Assembly (NCBI GenBank): GCA_000310025.1
Contig: FN649751.1
Coordinates: 4,606,706-4,624,746 of the forward strand
From: Ectocarpus siliculosus
Lineage: Eukaryota; Sar; Phaeophyceae; Ectocarpales; Ectocarpaceae
Length of the DNA stretch: 18,041 bases
Reading direction: 5' to 3'
Below, piece by piece: positions 9,928-17,921 of the stretch (its first letter is position 1; every line of letters starts with the position of its first letter). A program made the position numbers and the translations under genes. The notes beneath the pieces are model-generated. The model saw only the letters and a program-made list of their open reading frames with translations. It ran no database searches and was not told the origin of the DNA.

Positions 9928-10163
9928 GTAATGGTAGGCTTCTTGGTGAGCTATGCGAAGCAAGCGAGGATGTATTAGACTACATGTTTCACAACGAATG
10001 CCAGATTTTGTTACATGAAAAAAATGCGAAGACGAGGAGGATATTGTCAACTACGACAAATAGGTTATTCAAGAGCTGTACTGTGCGGTGGCTCGGCATG
10101 GATGGGCGAACATGTCCACCGGTCGGCATCAAGGTACGCGCGAACCCGGTGTTACCACTCTAG
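9924..10163 (+). other. Unassigned open frame
   Basis: A 79-codon ATG frame contains a plausible donor AAG|GTACGC after position 10133. Its first part is hydrophilic (EASEDVLDYMFHNECQ). It overlaps the end of the previous candidate in another frame, so at most one of the two is real here. No family recognised. Confidence 0.15.
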
Positions 10164-10449
10164 TCAAATAGTGCACGGGTCAAGCTGAGAATATTTCCAT
10201 CGACAGAAAAGTCTATATCAGTTCTTTGATGAGCGCCTGTGTTTGTCGTACACATTTCATTCCCGGTATGCTGTAGAGGGACAACTATTTGTAGTCTACA
10301 TCTCGTAACAGTTTTTCGCCTTGCTGTGCCTCACACAGGAGTACGCGTGAAATTCTGTAAGGATATTTATTTTGATTCATTGTCCCGGCATGTTGGTGGC
10401 AGATGCTGACGTCATTTGACGCTAATCGGGTGTGATCGTACAAGATTCC

Positions 10450-10481
10450 GCAGAACAAGCGCAGCAGAACAAGCGCAGCAG
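10450..10481 (+). repeat. 14-base tandem duplication
   Basis: GCAGAACAAGCGCA occurs twice back to back (10450-10463 and 10464-10477), followed by a partial third copy GCAG. Confidence 0.95.
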
Positions 10482-10933
10482 TGTTCTACCTCGCAGGTGG
10501 CACACAGACGGGTCGAGGCGGGACGATGGCAGTGCCCGCGGGATGGCAAGGATGGCCGAAATATCCAGGCGAACTGTAGATACAGGCAGCGAAATCACTT
10601 TTTCTGGAGTGGTCATTCGATCACCGCACTTCAAGATCTAGACTGTACAGCAGGACCAATGCAGGTATTCCTCCGCATGCGTTACAATCCAAACGACACA
10701 TGTCATACCGAATCCATGACGACATCAGCGTTCCGTGTTTTCCGCCTTACAATAAACTACACCACCCTCAGCAGAGTGGAGAGGGAGAGAGAGGACGCGT
10801 GCCCGCATTCACTCTAGCAGATATTCACTCACTCTCCCACACACACGCACTCACTCTTCGGATATTGGTTCACTCCAGCTTCAATATTTAAGTCAACGAT
10901 TTTGAAAAGCGGCGACACGCACCCAAGCACACC

Positions 10934-12794
10934 ATGCTTCAGCAACGACTTGCCCAGGGCACAGGTCCCCCAACTGGCGTTCCAGTAGGGCAGTGTAATG
11001 GGAGACATGACATGAGGACTTTTGAGGGCATACAGGTGGGTTGCACATCTTACTTTGGATTTGGTCTTGCGTTCCACGCGCAGCAGCAGACTACTACTAA
11101 ATAATAGTGGAATAGTGCCGTTGCATGTATATTGCTGCACAACAACCGGACATCGGCACTATTCAAAGTACATAACGGCTTGGTTTTCAGTGTGTGCGGA
11201 GCCGAAAACACCGGCACTACAACATCGGGCTCCCGGCCCTACGCTACAGTATTCGACCGGCACTATACAGGGTGTTTTGCCGTGCCCGCTGATCATGTTC
11301 ACCCTCCCAGTGTTGCACTACCACCATGCTACAAAGAAATGGTTTACATTGATTGTCGTTTACGACGTGCCTCGGCGTTGCGTGTATTTCACTTCCCCCC
11401 GGCTCAGGCGCGTTGATGTACACACGGTTCTCGTCTTGGCCAATCAACCTATTTTGTGCAGCAGGCAATGTCGTACTCCCTCAGCCTAGCATCGGCCGGA
11501 CGTCGACGTCGCATCAAGCCAAACCCTCCGGCCGGCGAGGTGCGATCGAGAGAATACCGGCACGGACTGTGGATGCAGCTCACCAACCAGCGACTAGAGG
11601 CTGAGAACGCCAAGGCCGAGGGGGTTATCTTCGAGAAAAGGGTATTCGACCTGGCGAAGCAAGCTGTTGCGGCCCTTCAAGGTGACCTGTTCAGAACAGC
11701 ACGAACAAGCGTTGTACTCAACAGGTAGCTGATACTCAGTGCAAAATACTGTCGTTGCCCCAATGATGATATACCTATCTGGGCTCGAGCGATTCTTTCA
11801 CGCAGGAGATCAGAACCGCTGTAAGTATTTCGATCTTGTTTCTTTCGTCGCACCCCTGTGCGGCCGCACTTCTACTGTTCCACAATGCGGGATCGAATAG
11901 AATTTCACTTCGTCATGGTAACCCCTGGGTACGAACTGGACAGAACCACTACCCGCCTTGCCTAGGACCATATCAGGTGGTTCGATTTCGCAGAACTTAG
12001 CTGCTTGAAGTCGGTCACTAGCTTGGTTTTGTGGGCGAGTGAGAGTCCAACGAAGCGGTAGCCTGCTGGTGGGGATGCACAATACTTATTATCCATGTGC
12101 CTCCCAGTTTCTTCTTGGCTTTGACGAGGAAAAGCCTTCCTTCGTTTTCTCTTCCGTGTAGCGTACCATGAATGGCACCTCTTCTGTACAGTCAAGTCGT
12201 ACGGTACGGTATTTTCGATATGCTTTGTTTGAACTTGGGGTCATTGCCACGTGGTCACCAGCACCACAGGCCTATAAGATAAGTATCCGACGTTGAACAC
12301 CGTGAAATTACAATCAATGATCGATCGCTTATTGATCTGCGTACATATTATCTGCGACATATTTATAGTAGCAGTGCCTCATTACTCGTGGTCGCACGCA
12401 ACCTCACGTCCAAAGTGAGGTTACCCTGGAGCTTGGCAACCACGTGCGCGATAGATCCGATTCCTGTACGAAAATCAAGTTTATCAATTCACTCTTGCTC
12501 CATCCCTTGACACCGCTCGCACCGATGTTCTAACACTCGCGGTAGCTTTCACTCCCAACATGACCGTACGTGCACGCTACGATGGACTTTTACGTACGGT
12601 GCGGATTCATCCATTGGTTCACGATCTCCCCCTCTGCCCCAGGCGTTGGTATCCGGTGCGAGATGACCACGATTGCGAACGTTTTGAGAACCGCGTGCAA
12701 GTATCGTGCTCTCGAAAAGGGGCGGCAGCGAGCGCTCCCTGAACAAGAGAAGGTGCTGCAGTCGGCTAAAGCAGCGCACGGCGTACCTCCATGA
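10934..12794 (+). CDS. Candidate basic/helical protein with a 15-base microexon, function unknown
   Basis: Four exons join without phase conflict: 10934-11035, 11465-11681, 11806-11820 and 12643-12794, giving 161 residues and TGA. Donors are GTGGGT, GTGACC and GTAAGT. Acceptors are TTGTGCAGCAG (11462 is an alternative exon start), TTTCACGCAG and CCTCTGCCCCAG. The ATG has an AATATTTAA box about 45 bases upstream. The protein begins MLQQRLAQGTG, then has a basic RRRRIK patch and a long charged helix (EYRHGLWMQLTNQRLEAENA), continuing helical in the last exon (EMTTIANVLRTACKYRALEK). A bZIP- or M96-like basic helix is conceivable but no consensus is met. A donor at 12753 could instead splice in phase to 13128-13253. 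The opposite strand of 11806-11820 can also be read as an exon edge. No homologue recognised. Confidence 0.35.
11813..12195 (-). pseudogene. Possible frame-shifted coding remnant on the minus strand
   Basis: Protein-like segments read toward lower coordinates in changing frames. They are VPFMVRYTEEKTKEGFSSSK near 12180, MDNKYCASPPAGYRFVGLSL near 12095, and EIEPPDMVLGKAGSGSVQFV then VKFYSIPHCGTVEVRPH near 11985-11850. The first is ended by a TGA near 12094, and the second changes frame near 12010. I recognise no family. The segment lies within the proposed last intron of the plus-strand candidate, so it may be a decayed insertion or just chance open reading. Confidence 0.2.
12387..12444. other. 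Nested inverted repeat (hairpin)
   Basis: An inner perfect 8-base stem, AACCTCAC (12400-12407) with GTGAGGTT (12415-12422), encloses a 7-base loop. An outer 6-base pair, CGTGGT (12387-12392) and ACCACG (12439-12444), flanks it. No U-tract terminator or known RNA family is evident. A CCACGTGG palindrome lies nearby at 12247-12254. Confidence 0.6.
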
Positions 12795-13127
12795 GACGAA
12801 ACGATATCTGGATAATGTGAATGTGTAGATACGGGGGTTTGCATGACATCTGCGTTCTCCGGCGGTGACAGGCCTCTATATTCCGCCCCTGGCGCCACCG
12901 CCGCACAAGACGGTGTCGATTCATTGTGGATGCTACTACTGTACACAAGAGGATTGCTCCTCGTCGCGAATAGAATCTCTAACAAGCTCTTTCACAATGA
13001 TTCACTTCTTCAATCTATACTCGCGCTTGGCCCGTCGCTCCCAGAACATGCAACAACAACCACGCAACATTTAACACCGCCGGACGTTCAGCAGTTCACT
13101 TCCCCGCGACCGTCTTTCCTCCTGCAG

Positions 13128-13253
13128 AAAGAAATGGAAGACTCGTGTCGGGTGCTCGATGCCTGTCTAAGGTTCGACGGCCGCCGTCTCGCCTCTCTGC
13201 TGGGCTATGCCATCAAGCGCGAGAAGACCTTCGGCGACGGAGTTCCAATATAG
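13128..13253 (+). CDS. Candidate terminal exon
   Basis: The segment follows acceptor TCTTTCCTCCTGCAG and reads 41 codons to TAG: KEMEDSCRVLDACLRFDGRR and onward to FGDGVPI. Codon use is GC-rich at the third position. It is in phase with a donor at 12753 of the preceding candidate, giving an alternative C-terminus for it. The same frame is open upstream to an ATG at 12843 (136 codons), so an independent small gene is an alternative. No family recognised. Confidence 0.3.
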   Translation, partial: KEMEDSCRVLDACLRFDGRRLASLLGYAIKREKTFGDGVPI

Positions 13254-13462
13254 TAGCGTACACTGCGCGACCCCTGCGACCAGTGGGGCAATCTTACTCC
13301 TACTGGTGCCATACGAACACCTCATGGCATCAAAAGGGGGCGGTAGTGTGGAGCCGTACGGCTTAGTTTTGCCTTGTCTTTGGTCCTCCGCCAACCACGC
13401 CGTGATTCCTATCGTGGCGCATTCGTGGACTGTGAGGGCCGACCAACACAAGGACGTCGCAA
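13254..13462. other. No supported feature
   Basis: Only overlapping chance frames are seen. A plus-strand frame to 13470 and minus-strand frames carry no motif or convincing splice signal. Confidence 0.4.
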
Positions 13463-13788
13463 TTAAATAGGTTTTCCTGTGTCGAAAACTACATATGGCA
13501 CAAACAGGGGTCGCAACCAGCACGACGGGTGTTCATTTGATGTAAGAGCATGACCGCCGTTGAAAAAAAGAGCGCCCTGGAGAGCTCGAGAGGAGAGAGA
13601 GGCCAAAGTCTCGGCGAGAACGCAGCCCACAGCGAGAAGGCGCGCGAGGAGGACACTTGCAACGCCAAACGCGATGAAATAAACTACGGTATCAGTCAGT
13701 GACGTGCAATTGAGAGAGTACCGCGAGTGAATGACAACACGTGCACTAATCTCCGCCCGGTGGTAGATGGGCTTGGGGTATTGTTGAT
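13463..13788 (-). CDS. Candidate minus-strand exon with a transmembrane segment
   Basis: A strong acceptor (CTTGTTGTCTTCCAG) precedes 13788, and the frame then stays open for 108 codons to TAA at 13463. It reads QQYPKPIYHRAEISA, then a hydrophobic run VVYFIAFGVASVLLARLLAV suited to one membrane span. The two other frames from the same acceptor also end in short open tails, so the frame is not fixed. On the opposite strand a 50-codon charged frame (ATG at 13550, starting MTAVEKKSALESS) competes. No homologue recognised. Confidence 0.25.
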
Positions 13789-13897
13789 CTGGAAGACAAC
13801 AAGTTAAACTTTTCCGTTTCACTCGAAAATGTGTAGTCACCACGACGTCTCGTTTGCGACACGATCAATGTATATCATTGTCCAGCACCTCGAGTCA

Positions 13898-14708
13898 TCA
13901 GGAGTTTTTGCAGTCGGGAGCAAGAAGGTGCTTAACGGGACATTTGTCGTAAACGAAACTGTGAACTCCTACAAACCCTCGCGATAGAGAGCGCCCAGAC
14001 AACGCGAGGATGACGGCCGCCCCTGAGTCATGAGCTTGCATTCCCTCACGTTCACCCGGATCGGACCCGTATATTTTGTGCATGCATCAACAATGGCAAT
14101 CCAATCATTCGTGTGCTACAAGCCAGCCCTGTCGCCCTACCCTTAGCGCTGTTCAACATACGGAGAGATTCCCCCTTTGACCTCCGAGCACCATGTGGTG
14201 TGCCAACTACTACTGTACCTGCTCTACGTACGCGTGTGATGATACAGGTCCATACTCCATTGTCTAATTCTCGTGTTCGGCCGACGGCAAGCGGTGTGCG
14301 GATCACGCGGAACTTAGCCACTCGAATGCCACCTACGCTACGTGAGGCATGAGCGATAGCGATGCGCCTTGCTGTCGCTGCTTACCAGCTGGAAATAAAT
14401 GTGGTACCGAACTCCGGTCGTCCCAAGGAACAACAAGTATAGTGAGAGAGTTTCAAGATTGTAGTACAAACTCGGTGGCAGCCAAGAAGAAGCGTGCAAC
14501 ACTCTTTTCCTTCACCCTGGCGCTCCAACATGAAGCTTATTTCACATACATTTACAGCCTCGCCTGGGGCATGTGGGCATGCGAAACTCCCCCAACCATC
14601 TTCGACTGAAAGAAGACATACGAGGGAGGGAGGGAGGGAGGGAGGGAGGGAGGGAGGGAGGGGGAGGGGGAAGACAACCCACCGGGGGCGCAAGAGCACG
14701 ATCAACAT
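13898..14708 (-). other. Stop-poor minus-strand stretch, possible exons or degraded gene
   Basis: One minus-strand frame runs from 14708 down to 14052 with a single TAA at 14384-14382. Segments such as EDGWGSFACPHAPGEAVNVC (after acceptor TCTTCTTTCAG near 14608), VAKFRVIRTPLAVGRTRELD and NGVWTCIITR (before donor GTACGT at 14231) look protein-like. From a TAG acceptor near 13963, a frame reading EFTVSFTTNVPLSTFLLPTA continues in phase. Plus-strand frames (14113-14352 and 14349-14609) overlap, so strand and gene structure are undecided. Confidence 0.2.
14623..14662 (+). repeat. (AGGG)10 microsatellite
   Basis: Ten perfect AGGG units are followed by two longer G runs. The plus strand could fold into G-quadruplexes. 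The minus strand is a pure pyrimidine tract immediately upstream of a possible minus-strand 3' splice site near 14609. Confidence 0.95.
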
Positions 14709-14817
14709 TATCGGGGGTAACTGTATTGCCAGCCGTGTGCCCCCTTGCCCTGGCAGTCAGCAGTCAGCAGATGGCAGCACACAGACAGCGAGTATACCAG
14801 GTTACTGCCGCCACGAC

Positions 14818-15150
14818 ATGTCTCACCCGCCGTCGAGTTCCGTGGTAGTGGTGTTTGCACTTGTTTTCTCGTGCACAGCTTCGGCCTTCCTACAGTCTGG
14901 TCAATGTAAGATTGGTCATGAAGATGAAACATGTGTGTGCTTGTTCACGGGTTGCATACATTCAGACATGTACTGCTGTGTCTTGTACATGTGCCCCGAC
15001 TGCGACGATGCTGGTATACCAACTGCTGTCTCTGAGTATCACGTGCACGCTCTGAGACTATCATCGTTCCGTTGGTCACCCTCAGAGGGCAATGGGAAGC
15101 AAGGCCTGTATGTTACTGGAATTGCTTACTTGCTGCTGTTGTTGCTGTAA
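14818..15150 (+). CDS. Candidate signal-peptide start with ASAF motif; Cys-rich frame
   Basis: An ATG frame of 110 codons begins MSHPPSSSVVVVFALVFSCT, followed by ASAF and LQSGQ. A hydrophobic core, a small-residue cleavage site and Phe at +1 are the pattern of secretory/plastid-targeting presequences in stramenopile algae. Read on, the frame has a cluster of Cys (CVCLFTGC, CCVLYMCPDC) and ends in VTGIAYLLLLLL. Alternatively a donor GTAAGA at 14906 ends exon 1 at 14905; no matching second exon was found. The frame is also open 5' to 14494 through the AGGG repeat, which I treat as non-coding. Confidence 0.25.
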   Translation: MSHPPSSSVVVVFALVFSCTASAFLQSGQCKIGHEDETCVCLFTGCIHSDMYCCVLYMCPDCDDAGIPTAVSEYHVHALRLSSFRWSPSEGNGKQGLYVTGIAYLLLLLL

Positions 15151-15651
15151 GGTGAACAGCAGCTGTTGGTCGTTTTCCGCATGGCCAGCGGTAGCGTTCC
15201 CGGTGCCCGATCACCCCCGACACCAGTAGAGAGGCTGCCAGTGTGCCACCAAATCAGCCTAAGCAGCCGCCATTCGTGAAGCTTTCCCTCCCACGTTCAC
15301 GTCCGCAACAACACACCAGCGCTGCTGCTGTCTCATGGCACCTACGGCGGAGCCCCCGCCATGAGACGACCTTTCGCTCACCACCATTTTGCGGATCGCC
15401 GGCACGAGCATCACCAGCAGCAGCGGAAGCATGGTGGCTGTGAGCGCCATGAACGGCGGAGGAGGTGCGACAGCACAATGGTTGCTCTTTTTGGTTTTGT
15501 TTTCCTGTGGTCACACTCAACGGGTTCTCCGGGGTTTTGGGGATATAGGCACCCCGGTGTCGGCAACACGTACCCTCTGCGGGTGTTGCCCCAAGCCCTA
15601 GATTACGAGATCATGCAGCTACAGTAGCCGGTAGGCGAAAGTTCACTGCAG
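15151..15651. other. No firmly supported gene
   Basis: Overlapping frames of 60-90 codons occur on both strands. A minus-strand frame starting MALTATMLPLLLVMLVPAIRK (15450-15259) has a hydrophobic N-terminus, and a plus-strand frame at 15389 contains WLLFLVLFSC. CAG/CAGCAG repeats cause much of this open reading. I cannot choose between them. Confidence 0.3.
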
Positions 15652-15919
15652 GTAAAGCCTAGCGTTGGAAGTCCGTCGTTTGGACTAGGAATAGGAAGGT
15701 GCTTGCTCACTTTTATCGAACGTGCATCACAACGAACAGGTAAGCCCCCCCGCCCGCCCGCCTCTCCCCCCGTCTATCCTAAAAGTATGCATACAACAAG
15801 CGGTAAGACGTCGGTCACAAACGACAACTGCAGGGAAGGGGATAGATATGATTGAAGTAGCAGACAGCGTTATGGAACGGCATCGCAACATGGTGAAGAA
15901 CGTCCCCGAGTGTCGTTAG
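15652..15919 (+). CDS. Last two exons of an unidentified gene
   Basis: Exon 15652-15739 follows acceptor CACTGCAG and ends at CAG|GTAAGC. Exon 15834-15919 follows CAACTGCAG and ends at TAG. The join completes a Gly codon (G + GG). The reading is VKPSVGSPSFGLGIGRCLLT, then FIERASQRTGKGID, then MIEVADSVMERHRNMVKNVP and ECR. The 94-base intron is short with strong sites. The D..VMERHR..VKNVP pattern faintly recalls the segment before the PLP-lysine motif of group IV decarboxylases such as ornithine decarboxylase. That motif is absent, and a donor GTTAGT at 15917 could instead continue the gene. The 5' exons were not found. Confidence 0.4.
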
Positions 15920-16089
15920 TTTCCCTGTCAACGCCCGCCCCCGTCCACACGAAAAATATAGACGCGTGTCGCCGCCGAACCCGCGCGTGGCCATGGACCA
16001 AGCGAGACACAAAAATCAAAAGGAGTACCTCCCCCCCCCCGTCCACAAAACCTGCATTTCGCGGCCGACTCCGGAATACTCCCCAACAG

Positions 16090-16620
16090 GTCAAGAATGC
16101 ACGCCAACGCCTTTTCGGAGGAAGACAGCTACGCTACGCTGGCGGGCCTGGAGGAGAAGCAGGGGTGAGTTGCCTCGGTTGGAGGGAGCGAGAAAAGAGC
16201 GCATTCTCTACGGTGAATTGCTTGTATTGTACTCCGCGAGTTTTCTTTGTCGGGTATGCTCGGACGTGCCCTCTTGAGGCTCGCGGTAGACACAGCTCTG
16301 GTGCTGATTTAGAGAGATTCGGGTATCGTTTCAATGCACGTCTGCTGCTGCTGCTGCTGCTGCTGCTCATGCTCAGGCTGCCGCTCATGCTGACAATGAC
16401 GATGCCCATCGCCATGGCCATATTTTCTCTCCTACGTTTTTTTTTTGTGCTGTGTCACGCCGATCGTGTAGACAAAAATGTTCCGCATGTTTTCTCGCGC
16501 AGCAGTATGCTCCTGCCGAGCAAGTCGATAGCATGAGTAAGGATCCGGTGGTACAGCGTGAAAACGGGGAAGAAACGTTCGTAGATCGGCGGGGACATGA
16601 AGAGGAGAATGGGGGTAGAC
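16090..16620 (+). CDS. Exon-like segments upstream of the LINE
   Basis: Segment 16090-16164 lies between CCCCAACAG and a strong donor GTGAGT. In one frame it starts MHANAFSEEDSYATLAGLEE at ATG 16097; in another it reads VKNARQRLFGG onward. A second segment follows TCTCGCGCAG and starts at 16503, reading QYAPAEQVDSMSKDPVVQRE then NGEETFVDRRGHEEEN to TGA near 16628. The VKNARQ frame joins it in phase; the MHANAF frame does not, and would instead reach a TGA at 16537. A (CTG)8 run lies in the intervening sequence. Unknown function, low certainty. Confidence 0.25.
16342..16365 (+). repeat. (CTG)8 microsatellite
   Basis: Eight perfect CTG units lie in presumed non-coding sequence between two exon-like segments. 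Confidence 0.95.
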
Positions 16621-16627
16621 ATGGTGC

Positions 16628-17878
16628 GTGACAGCAACGCACAGCAACATGGAGGACCCGTTTCCTTCTCAAATATCCAGGTTGCCATCAAGCGTCAAGT
16701 ACAGGGGCAATATACAACCAGACAAGTCCATGCAAGCCCGAAATCGTCTTTTGTCCTACCCCCCCGCAAAAGATTGCTCGTGGAATGCACACATGTCCAA
16801 GGTAGCGGAAAAGGGCAAAGCACGAGCAGGGAAGCTGCACCCAATACTCGCAAACCGGCACCTTGATACACGCATCAAACTGACGGTTTTGAAGAGCGTA
16901 ATCGTACCGCCGCTGGAGTACGCCGGAGAAGTATGGGAAGGAAATAAGAAGGTAGTGAAAGAACTCGAGGCGGCGCAGATGAAAGCAGCGAAAATCATCC
17001 TAGGATGCTCCAAGCGCACAAGTAATGCAGCAGTCAGGGCAGAATTGGGGATCCAATCCCTACGGTCGGGAAGAGACGTAAGGAAGCTGACATGGCAGTA
17101 CCGCATGTGCGGGATGGGAGAGGAGAGGTTGCCGAGAATAGTATGGGAGGCGAAGTGGGCAAACAAAAAGAGGGGTAGACAACCCACGGAATGGGTCAAG
17201 GTTGTAGAGGACGTATGGAAGGGATTGGACATCGACGAAGATGAAACGCTGGAAACGGAGGGTCTACAGGGGTTCAAGAAGAAGATATCTGTTGCTTGTG
17301 CCGAGAGAGAAGAACAGAATCTAAGGAAAGAAACCAAGGATAAGGAGGGTCTAGAAGTGTACGGAATGTTGAAAGAAGGAATAGGGTTCAAGGATTACCT
17401 ACATGGACCAATGGATGCAGGGACAAAGCTTAAGGTCAAATTCAGGACCGGGGACATAGGCCTTCGCGAACGTCGACGAAGACATAGGACGGTAGACGAC
17501 GAAGACGACAAGTTCAAATGCGATTGCGGCTTCGAATGCGAAGACAGTGTTCATGTAGTCGCGGAATGTCCGTGGTACGAAAAGGAGAGGGAAGTGTACA
17601 TGACCGAGCTGGGAAGAATACAAGGGACGTACAGGGAGATGTTTGAGGCATGGAATAGAGAGGAGAGGACGGTAGCGGTACTGGGGAGTAGAAAGTGGTT
17701 TGAAAAAGCGGGAAGTGACATCGGTAGGATAGACAGACTAGGAAAGACATTTTTGAGCCACCTTTGGCAAAGTAGGAAGGAACGATTGACCATCGGTGAT
17801 CGGTCCTGTGGGAACAATGCTCCGTCCTCTCGAGGACGCGTGGTCAATGGTCTAACCGCTAAGGCATGCAAAGCATAA
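16628..17878 (+). CDS. LINE reverse transcriptase C-terminal region, uninterrupted frame
   Basis: A 416-codon frame encodes the part of a non-LTR reverse transcriptase after the palm. Typical features in order are SWNAHMSKV (about 51-59), LKSVIVPPLEYAGEVW (the thumb-region LEYG-like motif, about 88-103), LEAAQMKAAKIILGCSKRTS, ELGIQSLRSGRDVRKL, RLPRIVW and a charged linker. A Cys/His cluster follows, with C298, C300, H309 and C314 (CDCGFECEDSVHVVAEC), like the terminal motif of many LINE proteins. No YADD-type catalytic motif or RNase H domain is present, so the fragment cannot be an active polymerase. The first 45 or so codons look unrelated and are probably host sequence in frame by chance. 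No stop or frameshift interrupts it, which suggests recent insertion. Confidence 0.85.
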   Translation: MTATHSNMEDPFPSQISRLPSSVKYRGNIQPDKSMQARNRLLSYPPAKDCSWNAHMSKVAEKGKARAGKLHPILANRHLDTRIKLTVLKSVIVPPLEYAGEVWEGNKKVVKELEAAQMKAAKIILGCSKRTSNAAVRAELGIQSLRSGRDVRKLTWQYRMCGMGEERLPRIVWEAKWANKKRGRQPTEWVKVVEDVWKGLDIDEDETLETEGLQGFKKKISVACAEREEQNLRKETKDKEGLEVYGMLKEGIGFKDYLHGPMDAGTKLKVKFRTGDIGLRERRRRHRTVDDEDDKFKCDCGFECEDSVHVVAECPWYEKEREVYMTELGRIQGTYREMFEAWNREERTVAVLGSRKWFEKAGSDIGRIDRLGKTFLSHLWQSRKERLTIGDRSCGNNAPSSRGRVVNGLTAKACKA

Positions 17879-17885
17879 GAGTACG
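16760..17885 (+). mobile_element. 5'-truncated LINE (non-LTR retrotransposon) fragment
   Basis: Only the 3' part of a LINE ORF2-like gene is present: sequence downstream of the reverse transcriptase palm, through a Cys/His motif, to the stop at 17878. Endonuclease and catalytic palm motifs are absent. Truncation at the 5' end is typical of target-primed reverse transcription. The 5' boundary is an estimate from where family-like residues start (KDCSWNAHMSKV). Only seven bases separate the stop from a C33 run, so the true 3' end or tail is not visible. Confidence 0.85.

Positions 17886-17918
<33 letters not shown>
17886..17918 (+). repeat. Homopolymer C33
   Basis: Thirty-three C follow the LINE stop almost directly, then mixed T and C blocks. 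Confidence 0.95.

Positions 17919-17921
<3 letters not shown>

Noticed and set aside
14494-15150. Full 218-codon plus-strand frame as one gene
   Set aside because: Its first half runs through the AGGG microsatellite (REGG repeats). Only the part from the ATG at 14818 has a meaningful signal.
16756-17391. 211-codon minus-strand frame
   Set aside because: It is the antisense shadow of the LINE coding sequence, which carries the recognisable motifs on the plus strand.
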